DNA from: Hormoscilla sp. GUM202
GTDB lineage: Bacteria; Cyanobacteriota; Cyanobacteriia; Cyanobacteriales; Desertifilaceae
Assembly: GCA_005518205.2 (NCBI GenBank)
Contig: RFFC02000016.1
Span: 62,001-126,000, forward strand
Reading direction: 5' to 3'
Length of the DNA stretch: 64,000 nt
In this document: positions 1 to 9,242 of the stretch, in pieces
How positions within the stretch are numbered: the stretch's first letter is position 1
How the letters are laid out: each line of letters begins with the position of its first letter
Notes under the pieces: generated by a model
Databases searched by the model: none
Told to the model about the DNA's origin: nothing
What the model saw: only the letters and a program-made list of their open reading frames with translations
Translations under genes and position numbers: made by a program

Positions 1-1
1 A

Positions 2-406
2 CCCCGAGAGAAGTTGCCAGAAATGCTGGGGGCGGCAGATGTGGGGCTAGTATTGCAAAAGGAGCGGGTGACGGATTTTAATCTGCCGTCCAAAATTCCC
101 GTACTCCTGGCCAGTGGTCGGGCAATTGTGGGCTCGGTGCTGGCACGGGGGACGGCAGCAAAAGCAATCAAGAACAGTGGCGGCGGCGTTGTCGTGGCGC
201 CAGAAGACCCCCAAGCCCTAGCGGACCAAATAGAGAAACTATACCACGATCGCGATCTCGTTAACAGGCTGGGGGAGCAAGGCAGAAACTATGCTATGGC
301 CCACTACTCCTTCGAGCAAGCGTTGACTCAGTATGAGGCGGTGTTTGCCGCGCTGACGGAAAAAAAGCCGAATTCATTGCTAGATCGGATAAGTGAAGGT
401 CGATGA
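2..406 (+). CDS. Glycosyltransferase family 4, C-terminal part (cut by window start)
   Basis: The reading frame is already open at base 2 and stops at 404-406, so only about the last 134 residues are present. They look like the second Rossmann lobe of a GT4 (WcaI-like) glycosyltransferase: a stretch reading LGAADVGLV, then a VLLASGRAIVG-type segment, a GGGVVVAPEDPQALA motif that usually contacts the sugar nucleotide, and a closing helix with the usual LGEQGRNYA pattern. Such enzymes move a sugar from a nucleotide donor to a polysaccharide or lipid acceptor at the cytoplasmic membrane. Donor and acceptor cannot be told from this part. The gap to rsfS is 84 bases on the same strand. Confidence 0.8.
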   Translation, partial: PREKLPEMLGAADVGLVLQKERVTDFNLPSKIPVLLASGRAIVGSVLARGTAAKAIKNSGGGVVVAPEDPQALADQIEKLYHDRDLVNRLGEQGRNYAMAHYSFEQALTQYEAVFAALTEKKPNSLLDRISEGR

Positions 407-490
407 TCGAAGTTTTATGATAAAATAAATAAATCCCTAACCAGACCAACCGGTTGCTGCTGTGTCCCCCAAAAACGCGGTAGTAAGAAA

Positions 491-862
491 ATGGAATCAA
501 GATCAGAAGATAGCTTAAAACTAGCTAAGACAATAGCTGCGGCAGCTGACGATCGCAAAGCAGCAGACATTGTCATCCTCGGTGTGTCAGAAGTGTCCTA
601 TCTGGCGGATTACTTCGTGCTCGCCACGGGGTTCTCGAAAGTCCAGGTACGCGCGATCGCCCGCTCGATCGAAGAGCGGGTAGTTTTGACTCTCGATCGC
701 TATCCGGTGCGAACGGAAGGGAAAGCAGAAGGGAGTTGGGTACTCCTTGACTACTCGGATGCGATCGCTCACATCTTTATGCCCGCAGAACGGGAGTATT
801 ATAACCTAGAAGCCTTCTGGGGACATGCGAAACGCATAGAATTTGATAGTAGTGCTAATTGA
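491..862 (+). CDS. rsfS: Ribosomal silencing factor RsfS
   Basis: The 123-residue product matches the RsfS/DUF143 family in length and pattern: an N-terminal helix with [21 protein letters not shown], a central [18 protein letters not shown] segment, and the C-terminal [16 protein letters not shown] and [12 protein letters not shown] motifs. RsfS binds ribosomal protein uL14 and blocks subunit joining when nutrients are low. The gene is followed 15 bases later by the DUF1230 gene and then by an asparaginase gene, an order I recall as common in cyanobacteria. The start is the first ATG of the frame and leaves a product of normal length. Confidence 0.93.
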   Translation: MESRSEDSLKLAKTIAAAADDRKAADIVILGVSEVSYLADYFVLATGFSKVQVRAIARSIEERVVLTLDRYPVRTEGKAEGSWVLLDYSDAIAHIFMPAEREYYNLEAFWGHAKRIEFDSSAN

Positions 863-877
863 TAGAGGAGGATCTGC

Positions 878-1402
878 ATGAGAAAGCCTCCTGTCTCCGT
901 TTGCCCCGTGCCATGGGAACAGCTACCAATTAATGAGTATAAAAACTTGAGTGACTCTTGTTTTTTTGGCTGGGCAACTCTCGAACTGCCAGGCTATTTG
1001 ACTAAAATAGCGGTAATTTGGGGTATCAGTTGGTTGATAACTGGACCAGTGGCAGCAGCAAGCTTTGCACCGGCGAAGGTTCCAGTCCAGTTCCTCCTCT
1101 GTGGTGCGGGTGGTGCTAGCTTCTGCTTGAGTTTGCTACTGCTGAGGCTTTATTTGGGATGGAAATATGTGGGCGATCGCCTCAGTAATGAGACAGTATT
1201 CTATGAGGAGTCGGGCTGGTATGACGGTCAAACCTGGGCGAAAACTCCAGAAATGTTGGCTCAGGACCGGCTGATATTCACCTACCAAGTCCAACCTATT
1301 CTCCGGCGGGTGGTGCGAACATTGGGATTTCTGACTTTATTGCTCCTAGTTGAGATAATAACTTGGGTTGCTTGGTCACTACGGCAAAGCTTATATAGTT
1401 GA
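878..1402 (+). CDS. CGLD27/DUF1230 family membrane protein
   Basis: The 174-residue protein has the hallmarks of the CGLD27 (DUF1230) family shared by cyanobacteria and plastids: an N-terminal VCPVPWEQLPINEY block, a short SCFFGWATL segment, two hydrophobic hairpin helices (about residues 44-65 and 70-90), a central YVGDRLSNETVFYEESGWYDGQ region and a last hydrophobic segment near residues 148-168. In algae the family is linked to light or iron acclimation; its biochemical role is not settled. The start ATG lies 8 bases after a GAGGAGG ribosome-binding site. It probably forms one transcript with rsfS. Confidence 0.88.
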   Translation: MRKPPVSVCPVPWEQLPINEYKNLSDSCFFGWATLELPGYLTKIAVIWGISWLITGPVAAASFAPAKVPVQFLLCGAGGASFCLSLLLLRLYLGWKYVGDRLSNETVFYEESGWYDGQTWAKTPEMLAQDRLIFTYQVQPILRRVVRTLGFLTLLLLVEIITWVAWSLRQSLYS

Positions 1403-1456
1403 AACATAAAAGTGCCCGCTCGTCGGTAGTCGGTGGAAATGCAGAGCGTCAAAGTT

Positions 1457-2410
1457 ATGACTAGAGTAAAACGAACTCAAGCAGCAGAACTTGAAGTCAG
1501 GTTGCTGCGCGAAGGAATTACAGAATCGACTCATCGCGTCCAAGCGGTTGTCTGTGACGACAAGGGGCGCGTGCTTTCCGTAGCCGGTGACAAAGAAACC
1601 GCCACCTTCGTCCGTTCATCACTGAAGCCTTTTCAAGCGCTAGCCGTGACCACCACCGGCACGATGCAACGCTACGACCTCACAGAGCGAGATTTAGCGA
1701 TCGTTTGTAGCTCTCACAAAGGGACAACAGAGCAAGCGCGGCAGGCATTTAATATCCTGTGGCGCTCTGATGTGGATGCCACCATACTTCAATGTCCCAT
1801 CCCATCGGGAAAAGAAAGTCCCCTACAACACAATTGCTCTGGCAAACATGCGGGAATGCTGGCTGTCTGTCGGCAACGGGACTGGCCGGTGGAAACTTAC
1901 TTGCGGCGCTTTCATCCCGTGCAGCAGCTGATCTTGAGCAAAGTCGCAGAGCTGCTGCGGATGCCAGCTGATGAGTTTATCGGTGCTCGGGATGATTGTG
2001 GTGCCCCTACCTATGTGATGGAACTGGGACAAATGGCTAGTTTGTATGGACAGCTGACCTCCGGTGACAATCTGGATATGGAGCGCATTGTCCGGGCGAT
2101 GATAAATCACCCGACTCTGATAGCTGGAGTTGGTGAGTTTGACAGCGAACTCATGACGGCGAGTTTAGGAGAACTCGTCAGCAAAGCTGGTGCTGAAGGA
2201 GTTCAGTGCATTGGTAGGGTAGGCGAGGGCATGGGATTAGCCATTAAAGTGATGGATGGATCCAAACGGGCTAAACATGCTGTGGCGATTCATTTACTGA
2301 AGCAGCTAGGTTGGATAACGCCGGCAGTAGCGGAAAATCTGGCTGAGAAGTTCATGACATTGACTGATTTCAAGCGCTTGGAGGTGATTGGGGAATTATC
2401 GATGATCTGA
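1457..2410 (+). CDS. Asparaginase (L-asparaginase II type)
   Basis: The product is about 317 residues and fits the asparaginase II family seen in cyanobacteria and Rhizobium (PF06089). Visible family features are an RVQAVVCDDKGRVLSVAG start, the SSLKPFQALA and CSSHKGT blocks, the HNCSGKHAGMLA motif and the DDCGAPTYVMELGQMA motif that carry conserved catalytic-type residues, and a C-terminal GEGMGLAIKVMDG. The reaction is hydrolysis of asparagine to aspartate and ammonia. The frame opens at a GTG at 1433 with another ATG at 1439; I chose 1457 because family members start close to the KRTQAAELEV segment. The stop codon lies inside a strong hairpin, so transcription probably ends here. Confidence 0.85.
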   Translation: MTRVKRTQAAELEVRLLREGITESTHRVQAVVCDDKGRVLSVAGDKETATFVRSSLKPFQALAVTTTGTMQRYDLTERDLAIVCSSHKGTTEQARQAFNILWRSDVDATILQCPIPSGKESPLQHNCSGKHAGMLAVCRQRDWPVETYLRRFHPVQQLILSKVAELLRMPADEFIGARDDCGAPTYVMELGQMASLYGQLTSGDNLDMERIVRAMINHPTLIAGVGEFDSELMTASLGELVSKAGAEGVQCIGRVGEGMGLAIKVMDGSKRAKHAVAIHLLKQLGWITPAVAENLAEKFMTLTDFKRLEVIGELSMI

Positions 2411-2430
2411 AAAAAAAATTTTTTCAGATC
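2404..2430 (+). terminator. Palindrome overlapping the asparaginase stop codon
   Basis: A perfect 12-base inverted repeat (GATCTGAAAAAA and its complement) is separated by three A bases. The stop codon of the asparaginase gene lies in the left arm. The A-rich and T-rich halves would make it a terminator in either direction. This is judged from sequence only. Confidence 0.6.
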
Positions 2431-2521
2431 TCAGAATCTCTCAAACTCTGTCAGGGAGAGGCTTTCCAGAGGATCGGAGCGTAGTATGAAGAAATTTTTC
2501 ACAAAATTTGTTCAAATTGGG

Positions 2522-2550
2522 TTGCCAGATCTGTTTTTTTTAGTTATAGT
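2522..2550 (+). promoter_or_regulatory. Sigma70-type promoter of tRNA-fMet
   Basis: TTGCCA at 2522-2527 and TATAGT at 2545-2550 are separated by exactly 17 bases. The -10 box ends 11 bases before the first base of the tRNA, as expected for a stable RNA promoter. Confidence 0.6.
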
Positions 2551-2561
2551 AGATTTATCGA

Positions 2562-2882
<321 letters not shown>

Positions 2883-2896
2883 AATATCAATAAAGG

Positions 2897-2932
2897 CAAA
2901 GCCCTGCAATCAGAAATGGTTGCAGGGCTTTG
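2897..2932 (+). terminator. Hairpin downstream of tRNA-fMet
   Basis: Perfect 13-base inverted repeat CAAAGCCCTGCAA / TTGCAGGGCTTTG with a 10-base loop, 14 bases after the tRNA CCA. There is no long T run, so it may act as a terminator or RNA stabiliser. Confidence 0.55.
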
Positions 2933-3789
2933 TCGATCTAGTGTCAGTGGTTAGTTGTTAGTTGTCAGTGTTGAGCGTTCACTCAGCCTGGTACGTGCTC
3001 ACGGGAGCATCTCCAATGCAAGAATTAAGAAACCAGGTTTTTCCTATACGCAGTGCCGCAAGCTGCGCCGCACGCTGCGCGCCGGAGCGCTAAAAACCTG
3101 GTTTCTGGGCATATGGCCGCAGCAAAGATGTAGCCCGTGCTGGTCGTGGCTGTAACTTACTCAACTTGTCTCGTTATATCGTACTTGTAGCGTCTGGTGG
3201 GCGGTGGAAGGTGCTGGTGGTGGGCGGTGCCCACCTACATAGAGCGTATCTGCATAAGTCCTGAACAGGCATGAGTGTAATATTTTCTTATGCCTCGTTC
3301 CCTGGCTCCGCCTGGGAACGCAAGGGGTAGAGTGGAGAAGACAGGAGAACCGAAAATATGGGTTTGGCAGAATTATAAAACAGAATCATTATATTAAAAA
3401 GTTGTCAATTGTCGGTTGTCAGTTGGCGGTCGCTAACAAGGTTATAATTAACAAAATGTCAAGAAACAAAAGAGATTATCATCAAGGTAAATAGGCTCGG
3501 TAAACAGGAAATATGTAGAGGATAAATAATTGATTGACCGGGAACCAATACGGGTAATGTTAGGACAAGAGAATAAGGATTAGAGATTAAAAAATTTCAG
3601 ATTTAGTTGCGCTCAGGAGTGTGATAATGCTAGGAGAAAATCAAGCAATAAGTTCAAAGGATCGCTTGCCTAAAACTCAAACAGATACCCAGATGAGATG
3701 AACGGGGAGTGAGGAGAACACCGATTGTGCATCATAGGGTTGAGGGTATAGATATAAGTAGGTAAAGACAGTACAGGGGAGAGGAAAAA
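2933..3789. other. Gene-free, repeat-rich spacer
   Basis: No convincing gene is seen. The spacer holds a degenerate inverted repeat near 3028-3108 (an AAACCAGG half and a CCTGGTTT half around a GCGC-rich centre), the string GGTGGGCGGTGCCCACC near 3215-3233 that recurs near 47830, and one copy of the palindromic GTTCCCTGGCTCCGCCTGGGAAC family at about 3297-3321. The last 300 bases are AT-rich, with no clear promoter boxes I would defend. Confidence 0.6.
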
Positions 3790-5208
3790 ATGGATATTAA
3801 ATTGAAACGCCCGATTTTAATCGGTGGAGTTGGTCTATCTCTGGCACTATGGTTATGGGAAAGTATCCAGCAAGAAATGGGTCAGCTGTCAGAGTTGACA
3901 ATGATGGGCGCGATCGCCCTAACTGGGATCTGGTGGTTCAAGCAAAAAACTGCTAGTAATCTGCAATTGTCAGGATTGGAACCAGTGGATAGGGAAAAGG
4001 TGGAACAGGCGATCTCCCAAATCAACGGGGCTATTAACCAGTTGTCAGCGGAAAACCAGGATGTCTCGACCTGGCGGAAAAGGGTTGAACAACTGACCAA
4101 GCAATTAGATAGAAAGTCAATTCGCCTGGCTGTCACCGGTGGAAAAAGCGTGGGTAAAACGAGCGCGATCCAAAATTTGGACTCTAACTGGGATCTCCAA
4201 GAGACACCCGCCTTATTTGTTGCTGACGATGGAGAAACGACAGCAGCAGAGGAGATATTGTCGGCCTCGGATTTAGTGCTGTTTGTGACGGCCGGAGACC
4301 TGACTGACTCAGAATTTCAAACTTTGCAGCAACTAGCAGCACTCCACCAGCGGACTGTACTGGCATTCAACAAGCAAGACCAGTATTTGCCAGCAGAACA
4401 ACCGGTGATATTGGATCGGCTGCGGCAGCGGACAGCAGGAATCTTGGAGTCAAAAGATGTGGTGGCGATCGCCGCTAACCCCGATGCCATCAAGGTGCGC
4501 AAGCATTCGGAAGATGGTGAGGTAAAGGAATGGATGGAAAACCAACAACCGCAGATCGCACCCCTGACAGAAAGGTTAAGTCACATCCTGGAAACGGAAG
4601 CTCAACAGTTGGTGTGGGCCACAACGAAGCGCCAAGCTGATATCCTCAAAGCTGAAGTGAAAGAAGTCCTAAATGGACTGCGACGCGATCGGGCCCTGCC
4701 GATTATCGAGCAATATCAGTACATCGCTGCTGCTGCGGCCTTCGTCAACCCCGTTCCGGCCTTGGATTTACTGGCAACTGGGGCAATTAATGGCCAGTTG
4801 GTGATGGATTTGGGAGCAGTTTATCAGCAAAAATTAGACCTAGATCGGGCCCAGAAAGCTGCTGGCACCATCGGCAGTCTGATGCTGAAACTGGGTTTAG
4901 TGGAACTTACCACCCAAACCATTAGCGGCATCCTGAAAAGTCATGCGGTCACCTACGTTGCCGGTGGAGTCGCCCAGGGAGTCAGTGCTGCTTATTTGAC
5001 TCGATTGGCGGGTTTAAGCTTGATTGAATATTTCCAAGCTCAGGATCTGAGTGTAGAAGAAGGTTTCAATCTTGACAAGCTGGGAGAAACCCTGAAAAAT
5101 GTGTTTCAACAAAATAACCGCATGGCATTTTTACAGGGTTTTGTCAAGCAAGCGGCAGGCCGTCTGGTGCCCGTTGAACCCAAATTAGCAGAGAAAGCTG
5201 TTAGTTAG
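3790..5208 (+). CDS. DUF697-type membrane-associated GTPase (Era/YcjF-like)
   Basis: The 472-residue protein starts with two hydrophobic segments (about residues 8-22 and 36-51), then a coiled-coil region, then a small P-loop domain with Walker A TGGKSVGKTS at residues 116-125 and an NKQD guanine-specificity motif near residue 195. The C-terminal half is alanine-rich and hydrophobic (IAAAAAFVNPVPALDLLATGAINGQLV), typical of DUF697. Proteins of this build are common in cyanobacteria, often as several paralogues; no function is settled. A GGGGAGAGG ribosome-binding site precedes the ATG. The gene is flanked by spacers on both sides, so it is probably transcribed alone. Confidence 0.85.
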   Translation: MDIKLKRPILIGGVGLSLALWLWESIQQEMGQLSELTMMGAIALTGIWWFKQKTASNLQLSGLEPVDREKVEQAISQINGAINQLSAENQDVSTWRKRVEQLTKQLDRKSIRLAVTGGKSVGKTSAIQNLDSNWDLQETPALFVADDGETTAAEEILSASDLVLFVTAGDLTDSEFQTLQQLAALHQRTVLAFNKQDQYLPAEQPVILDRLRQRTAGILESKDVVAIAANPDAIKVRKHSEDGEVKEWMENQQPQIAPLTERLSHILETEAQQLVWATTKRQADILKAEVKEVLNGLRRDRALPIIEQYQYIAAAAAFVNPVPALDLLATGAINGQLVMDLGAVYQQKLDLDRAQKAAGTIGSLMLKLGLVELTTQTISGILKSHAVTYVAGGVAQGVSAAYLTRLAGLSLIEYFQAQDLSVEEGFNLDKLGETLKNVFQQNNRMAFLQGFVKQAAGRLVPVEPKLAEKAVS

Positions 5209-5216
5209 TTGTTAAT

Positions 5217-5258
5217 TAATGGTTAATGGTTAATAGTTGACCATTAACCATTAACAAT
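5217..5258. repeat. TTAATGGTTAATGG-type inverted repeat
   Basis: Copies of GGTTAAT on the left face copies of ATTAACC on the right around a short centre, immediately after the GTPase stop codon. It could act as an AT-rich terminator hairpin. Confidence 0.45.
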
Positions 5259-5278
5259 ATAATCTATTGACCGGGATT

Positions 5279-5972
5279 ATGCATCGATTACGTATCTACG
5301 ATATAGACGGCACCATCACCAAACCAGACCATGATTTATGGTATTTGACGACTCGTTCTTTGTCTGAAGATATCAGCAGATTTGACCAATATATTAAATC
5401 ATGGAAGCAGAACTTGAAGGATGGAGCATCGACCTATGAATCATCTAAGTTGATGATGGAAAAGGGTATTGAATGCATCTCGCATCAAACAACGGGCAAG
5501 AGAAATATCTGACGCTCTTATTCAAAACAACCAATATTACTCAGGTGCAATAAAGCACATCTCTGCTTCCATAGATGCTGGCTTGAGAATTGTTTTCTCA
5601 ACAACAAATTATTGCGAAGCAGCAGAAGCTTTTCTAAACCGATTAGTCGCTCAAGGATTACTCAAAGAGCGTGATCGAGATAAAATTATATGTTCTGGCT
5701 CTATCTTCGATTGGGAAAGGCGATCGATCGCCCATTTCAACATGGGGAAAGGCAAGATTGCTGGCCTTTCTAAAACATTGAGAATTCCAGTTGACGAACT
5801 ATCTAATTATACAGATTCAGTTTATGGTGACGATCCTCAGGGGAATGATTCAGGTATTTTATCTCTTTCAGACAGGGCCTTTGTCATAGCTAATCCCCAA
5901 AACTCAGAGATACCTCTTCCAGCAAATATGATTCGTACTTCATGGAAAGATATCCTCAAAAATTACTTCTGA
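5279..5972 (+). pseudogene. HAD-superfamily phosphatase, broken by a frameshift
   Basis: Two overlapping frames together make a complete haloacid dehalogenase fold. The first (5279-5512) carries motif I as YDIDGTIT, with the nucleophile and acid/base aspartates. The second (about 5469-5972) carries motif II as FSTTNY, a lysine-rich stretch with MGKGK, and motif III/IV as YGDDPQGNDSG. The switch from the first to the second frame must fall at about 5465-5490. The reconstructed length of roughly 230 residues fits a PSP-like (class IB) HAD enzyme, which hydrolyses phosphate monoesters. A TTG at 5267 could add four residues at the start. A sequencing error at one base remains possible; if so, the gene is intact. 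The substrate is unknown. Confidence 0.75.
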
Positions 5973-6005
5973 CTTCTTGCTTACGCTGGGCGCTTTCGCG
6001 CCTGG

Positions 6006-6118
6006 GAAGCACTAAAGTGCTTACTACGAACCCCGAAGCACTAAAGTGCTTACTACGAACCCCGAAGCACTAAAGTGCTTACTACGAACCCCGAAGCACT
6101 AAAGTGCTTACTACGAAC
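6006..6118. repeat. Four tandem copies of a 29-bp palindromic unit
   Basis: The unit starts GAAGCACTAAAGTGCTTACT and ends ACGAACCCC. It begins at 6006, 6035, 6064 and 6093 with essentially no divergence; the last copy is cut short. Each unit contains the palindrome AGCACTAAAGTGCT. There are no spacers between units, so it is a tandem array and not a CRISPR. A related copy lies at 56722-56794. Confidence 0.9.
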
Positions 6119-6137
6119 GGTACGAACGGTACCTAAT

Positions 6138-6559
6138 TCATTCTACCTGCTCGATAGCCACGAGCAAGGCATCGAAAGAACCGACATCCAAAAACAGCAC
6201 TATGTCTCCTTGAACTTGCAGTTCCTCGATATCAAAACGCGCTTGTGCCAAGAGCACAGTTGTGTTAGCATCAGACTGCTTGACTGGCATCAAATGCTCC
6301 ACTTCCTCCTCTATGTAAGTGGTCCGAACATAGGTTAGGGGCTTATCTAGCATATTGCCTATTGAACCCATAACACCGTTAATCACGATATTGCCTACTT
6401 CAGTTTGCTAATCTTCAGGGAATCTAGTTCCGGACTTTCGGGATCCTCCCCCGCGATCGCTGCTACTAGGGTTGCAGCACTCTCGGTGGGGAAGACTAGC
6501 TCGGCGGTGCCCGCAAAGGAGCCAGGCAAGATCAACGGGTTTTGACCACACCCAGGATT
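6138..6559 (-). pseudogene. CheC-like chemotaxis phosphatase, frameshifted remnant
   Basis: Read on the minus strand, the first part gives GSFAGTAELVFPTESAATLV and PELDSLK, and after a frame change at about 6390-6410 it continues as VGNIVINGVMGSIGNML, then NTTVLLAQARFDIEELQVQG and DVGSFDALLVAIEQ. This is the second half of a CheC-type protein, which in intact form dephosphorylates CheY-like receivers. The conserved LTEVGN junction is broken by a loss of one (or four) bases. The N-terminal half is missing and replaced by PIN-domain sequence. Confidence 0.8.
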
Positions 6560-6691
6560 CACCGCTAAAAACGAGATTCCATTTTGACTTTGACTCTGAT
6601 AAATTTTTTCTAAAGGTTGATTGAGGGTTAACTTTCCCAACTGACTTTTAATTTGAATTTCCCACAAACTCACAACACTAATAACTTTCAT
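6560..6691 (-). pseudogene. PIN-domain (VapC-like) toxin fragment
   Basis: The frame starting at 6691 reads KVISVVSLWEIQIKSQLGKL followed by TLNQPLEKIYQSQSQNGISFL. This is the middle of the Sll0205-like PIN ribonuclease family, where the VSLWEIQIK block is diagnostic. The N-terminal DTHIL-type acidic motif and the C-terminal DPFDR motif are both absent, so it cannot be active. It is fused in frame to the CheC remnant downstream and abuts an antiporter remnant upstream. Confidence 0.72.
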
Positions 6692-7077
6692 TGTATCCCA
6701 GTTCCGATAAAACCGAGATTACTTCGCTTTGATTTTGGAAGACTGAGATAACGGATTCGGGAGTGAGGCCGCTAATGAATTGCAGGATTGTCATTAGTTG
6801 GGAGTCAGAAGCGCTAGCGCCGTTTTCGGGAAATACTAGCAGATGCAAAGCCGAAGCACCTACTACCACACTGGCGACTAACTCTCCTAAAACGGGCGGC
6901 AAATCCAGAAATTTAGATAACTCTCCGCCCACTTTACTGGCAATATAAGACTGCTAAAGTCAGAAGGACTCCGGCTAATACCATCGGCCCTTGCTCTGAT
7001 TCGGTTGCTGTTGCCAGCAGCGGAGGTACAGGTAGGGAAGATATCCCCATATTGATTATCGGTGCTGAAAAACTCAT
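6678..7077 (-). pseudogene. Cation:proton antiporter, N-terminal remnant
   Basis: From an ATG at 7075-7077 the minus strand encodes an N-terminus ending in a hydrophobic LAGVLLTLAVLY, then a frame change, then GGELSKFLDLPPVLGELV and a further hydrophobic stretch with QSEVISVLSELG. This matches the start of CPA2-type Na+(K+)/H+ antiporters. The frame change at about 6940 is best explained by loss of two bases in a TATAT run: adding AT back gives the expected LYIASKVGGELS. The gene then stops after SELG, where roughly 300 further residues are expected. Confidence 0.75.
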
Positions 7078-7180
7078 CTTATTGATTGGTAATTAGTTAT
7101 GTTGACAGATATCTTTTCCGATTAATTTTAAATGCGCCGCTCTCTTTAATCTTAACACAACTTATTGCTATTTTCCTTCT

Positions 7181-7363
7181 TTATTTCTGAATTGTATCGA
7201 CGCTTTGTTGATTTTTCCTAGCTTTTCTCAACTTATTCATCCTACTCCGTTTTGCGGAAGAGGCATAAATATCAGTAAACATTTGCACTGTTCCCAGGAA
7301 TAATACTACAAGTAGGATCCCGATCGCAAGGGTTGATTTGAAATATTCTTGCTCGCTCTTCAT
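7181..7363 (-). CDS. Small single-span membrane protein, unknown
   Basis: A 60-residue product is read from the ATG at 7361-7363: an acidic start (MKSEQEYFKS), one hydrophobic helix (about residues 12-32, ending LFLGTVQMF) and a highly basic tail (KRSRMNKLRKARK). The positive-inside pattern suggests the C-terminus is cytoplasmic. The frame extends upstream to 7444, but those residues look like spacer. I do not recognise a family. It lies 187 bases downstream of bicA on the same strand. Confidence 0.45.
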   Translation of the reverse strand: MKSEQEYFKSTLAIGILLVVLFLGTVQMFTDIYASSAKRSRMNKLRKARKNQQSVDTIQK

Positions 7364-7550
7364 AGGGTTGACGAACTGGAAACTAATTACTTGGCAGGTT
7401 GGCGGGTTCTCAATTAGATATTCCCGCCAACTTGACAATAACAAAGTATTTCATCTGGTGCAAATACTTAAATTATTAACACTGTTGCCTGCGACCTTGT
7501 CTGGAGATCAAAAGTTATTGGCATTGACTATATCCTGATTGGATGAAGTA

Positions 7551-9242
7551 TCATCGATCCGCGATATATACCCCATTAAGAGTATTATTGGCATCATAGC
7601 CATTAACCAGGGCAATTGCTTGCTTGAGTGCGTCCTTGCGCTCCATCACCAGGTGTTGCGGAGGTAACATTTGCAAAATGCCAAATTTTTCCAACCGCCG
7701 TTTGATTTCGCCTGCGGCACCGACAATGAAAACGTGACGACCGTTATCGCAAGCTTCTTCGATCGCATTCTCGATCGCCAGAGAAGAAGTGACGCCTAGC
7801 AGGGGCACGTCGCTGAGATCCAGAATCAGCACCTCGTGGTCTTTCATTGCTGTTTGCTGGCGGGCGATCGCCTTAGAAACCCCAAAGATCATCGGACCGC
7901 TGAGGTGGAACAAGAGCACGCGACCATCAGCTTGATTGAGTAGTTCTTTCTCTTCCGGACTCAAGAGGATTTCATCATCAGCATCAGTAACCGTCTTGAC
8001 ATCCTTAGATTGCAGATCTGTCAGGCGCTTAATTGTCAACAAATTAGCTATAAAAACCCCAAGCCCTACGGCAGCAATCAAGTCAACAAATACAGTCAGT
8101 CCGATCACCCCGTACATAATCAAAGCACCCTTAATGGATACTTGATGAGCGCGTTTGAGGAAACTCCAATCGATAATATCAATCCCCACCTTGAGGGCGA
8201 TGCCAGCGAGGACTGCCAGGGGAATATTCTGGGTCAAACCCCCTGCCCACAAGACAACAATCAGCAAGATGCTAGCGCGAGTTAGGCCAGATATTGCAGT
8301 TTTGCCACCGCTTTGGATATTGACCACGGTTCCCATGGTCGCACCAGCTCCGGCAATTCCTCCGAATAGTCCAGAAGCCAGGTTCCCCAGACCTTGACCA
8401 ATCAATTCTTTATCCGAGTCATGTTGGGTACGAGTCAAGCTATCAGCGATCACCGAGGTTAGCAAAGCGTCAATGCAACCGAGCATTGCTAGCACGACAG
8501 CATCGACTAACATCGTCTGCAGTTGCTCTACGGTAAAGAAAGGCATATTCAAGCTGGGCAAACCACTGGGTATCTCCCCAATCCGTCGAATATCAACATC
8601 CCCGAAGAACATCACCGAAACCACGGTCCCCACGATTAATGCCACCAGTTGCGGCGGCACCACTCGCCTCATTTGCTTCGGCGTTAAGAACAGAATGGCT
8701 ACTGTCAAGGCTGCCAAACCAGTCTCGATCGGATTCATATTTGCCAATAAGTTGGGGATGTTGCTGATTACCCCGATGACGCCGCCCTTGGGGTTGGCCT
8801 GTCCGAGGAAAGGACCGATCTGCAGAAAGATCATAATCAGTCCAATTCCCGACATGAAACCCGAAATCACGGTGTAGGGCATCAGGGTAATGTACTTACC
8901 CAACTTCAATAAACCGAAGACGATCTGAAATATTCCTGCCAGCATCACCACGGTAAAGGCCATTGCTAAACCGTTTTCTGGGTTAGCGGCAGTCAGAGAG
9001 GCGATTACTGCCGTCATTACCACGGTCATCGGACCGGTGGGTTCGGAAATCAAGGTCGGGGTGCCGCCGAACAGGGCGGCAAACAATCCTACTAATACGG
9101 CTCCGTAAAGACCGGCTTGTGCTCCAGCGCCCGAGGCGACGCCGAAGGCTAGAGCCATTGGTAGAGCGATAACTGCGGCTGTGACACCTCCGAAGATGTC
9201 GCCGCGCAGATTCCTGAAATGTATCTGATTAAACACTTTCAT
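7551..9242 (-). CDS. bicA: SulP-family sodium-dependent bicarbonate transporter BicA
   Basis: The protein is close to my memory of cyanobacterial BicA over its whole length. The N-terminus reads IHFRNLRGDIFGGVTAAVIA, followed by about 12-14 membrane segments with the SEPTGPMTVVMTAVIA and GCIDALLTSVIADS blocks, and a cytoplasmic STAS domain from about residue 430 (RVLLFHLSGPMIFG, LILDLSDVPLLGVT). BicA imports bicarbonate with Na+ across the plasma membrane to feed the carboxysome. I start at the ATG 9240-9242 (MKVFNQIHFRN) and not at the upstream ATG at 9272, because family members begin a few residues before IHFRN. No CcmR/CmpR-type site was recognised upstream. Confidence 0.9.
   Translation of the reverse strand: MKVFNQIHFRNLRGDIFGGVTAAVIALPMALAFGVASGAGAQAGLYGAVLVGLFAALFGGTPTLISEPTGPMTVVMTAVIASLTAANPENGLAMAFTVVMLAGIFQIVFGLLKLGKYITLMPYTVISGFMSGIGLIMIFLQIGPFLGQANPKGGVIGVISNIPNLLANMNPIETGLAALTVAILFLTPKQMRRVVPPQLVALIVGTVVSVMFFGDVDIRRIGEIPSGLPSLNMPFFTVEQLQTMLVDAVVLAMLGCIDALLTSVIADSLTRTQHDSDKELIGQGLGNLASGLFGGIAGAGATMGTVVNIQSGGKTAISGLTRASILLIVVLWAGGLTQNIPLAVLAGIALKVGIDIIDWSFLKRAHQVSIKGALIMYGVIGLTVFVDLIAAVGLGVFIANLLTIKRLTDLQSKDVKTVTDADDEILLSPEEKELLNQADGRVLLFHLSGPMIFGVSKAIARQQTAMKDHEVLILDLSDVPLLGVTSSLAIENAIEEACDNGRHVFIVGAAGEIKRRLEKFGILQMLPPQHLVMERKDALKQAIALVNGYDANNTLNGVYIADR

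Noticed and set aside
6006..6118. Possible CRISPR array
   Set aside because: The units are directly adjacent with no unique spacers, and no cas genes are near.
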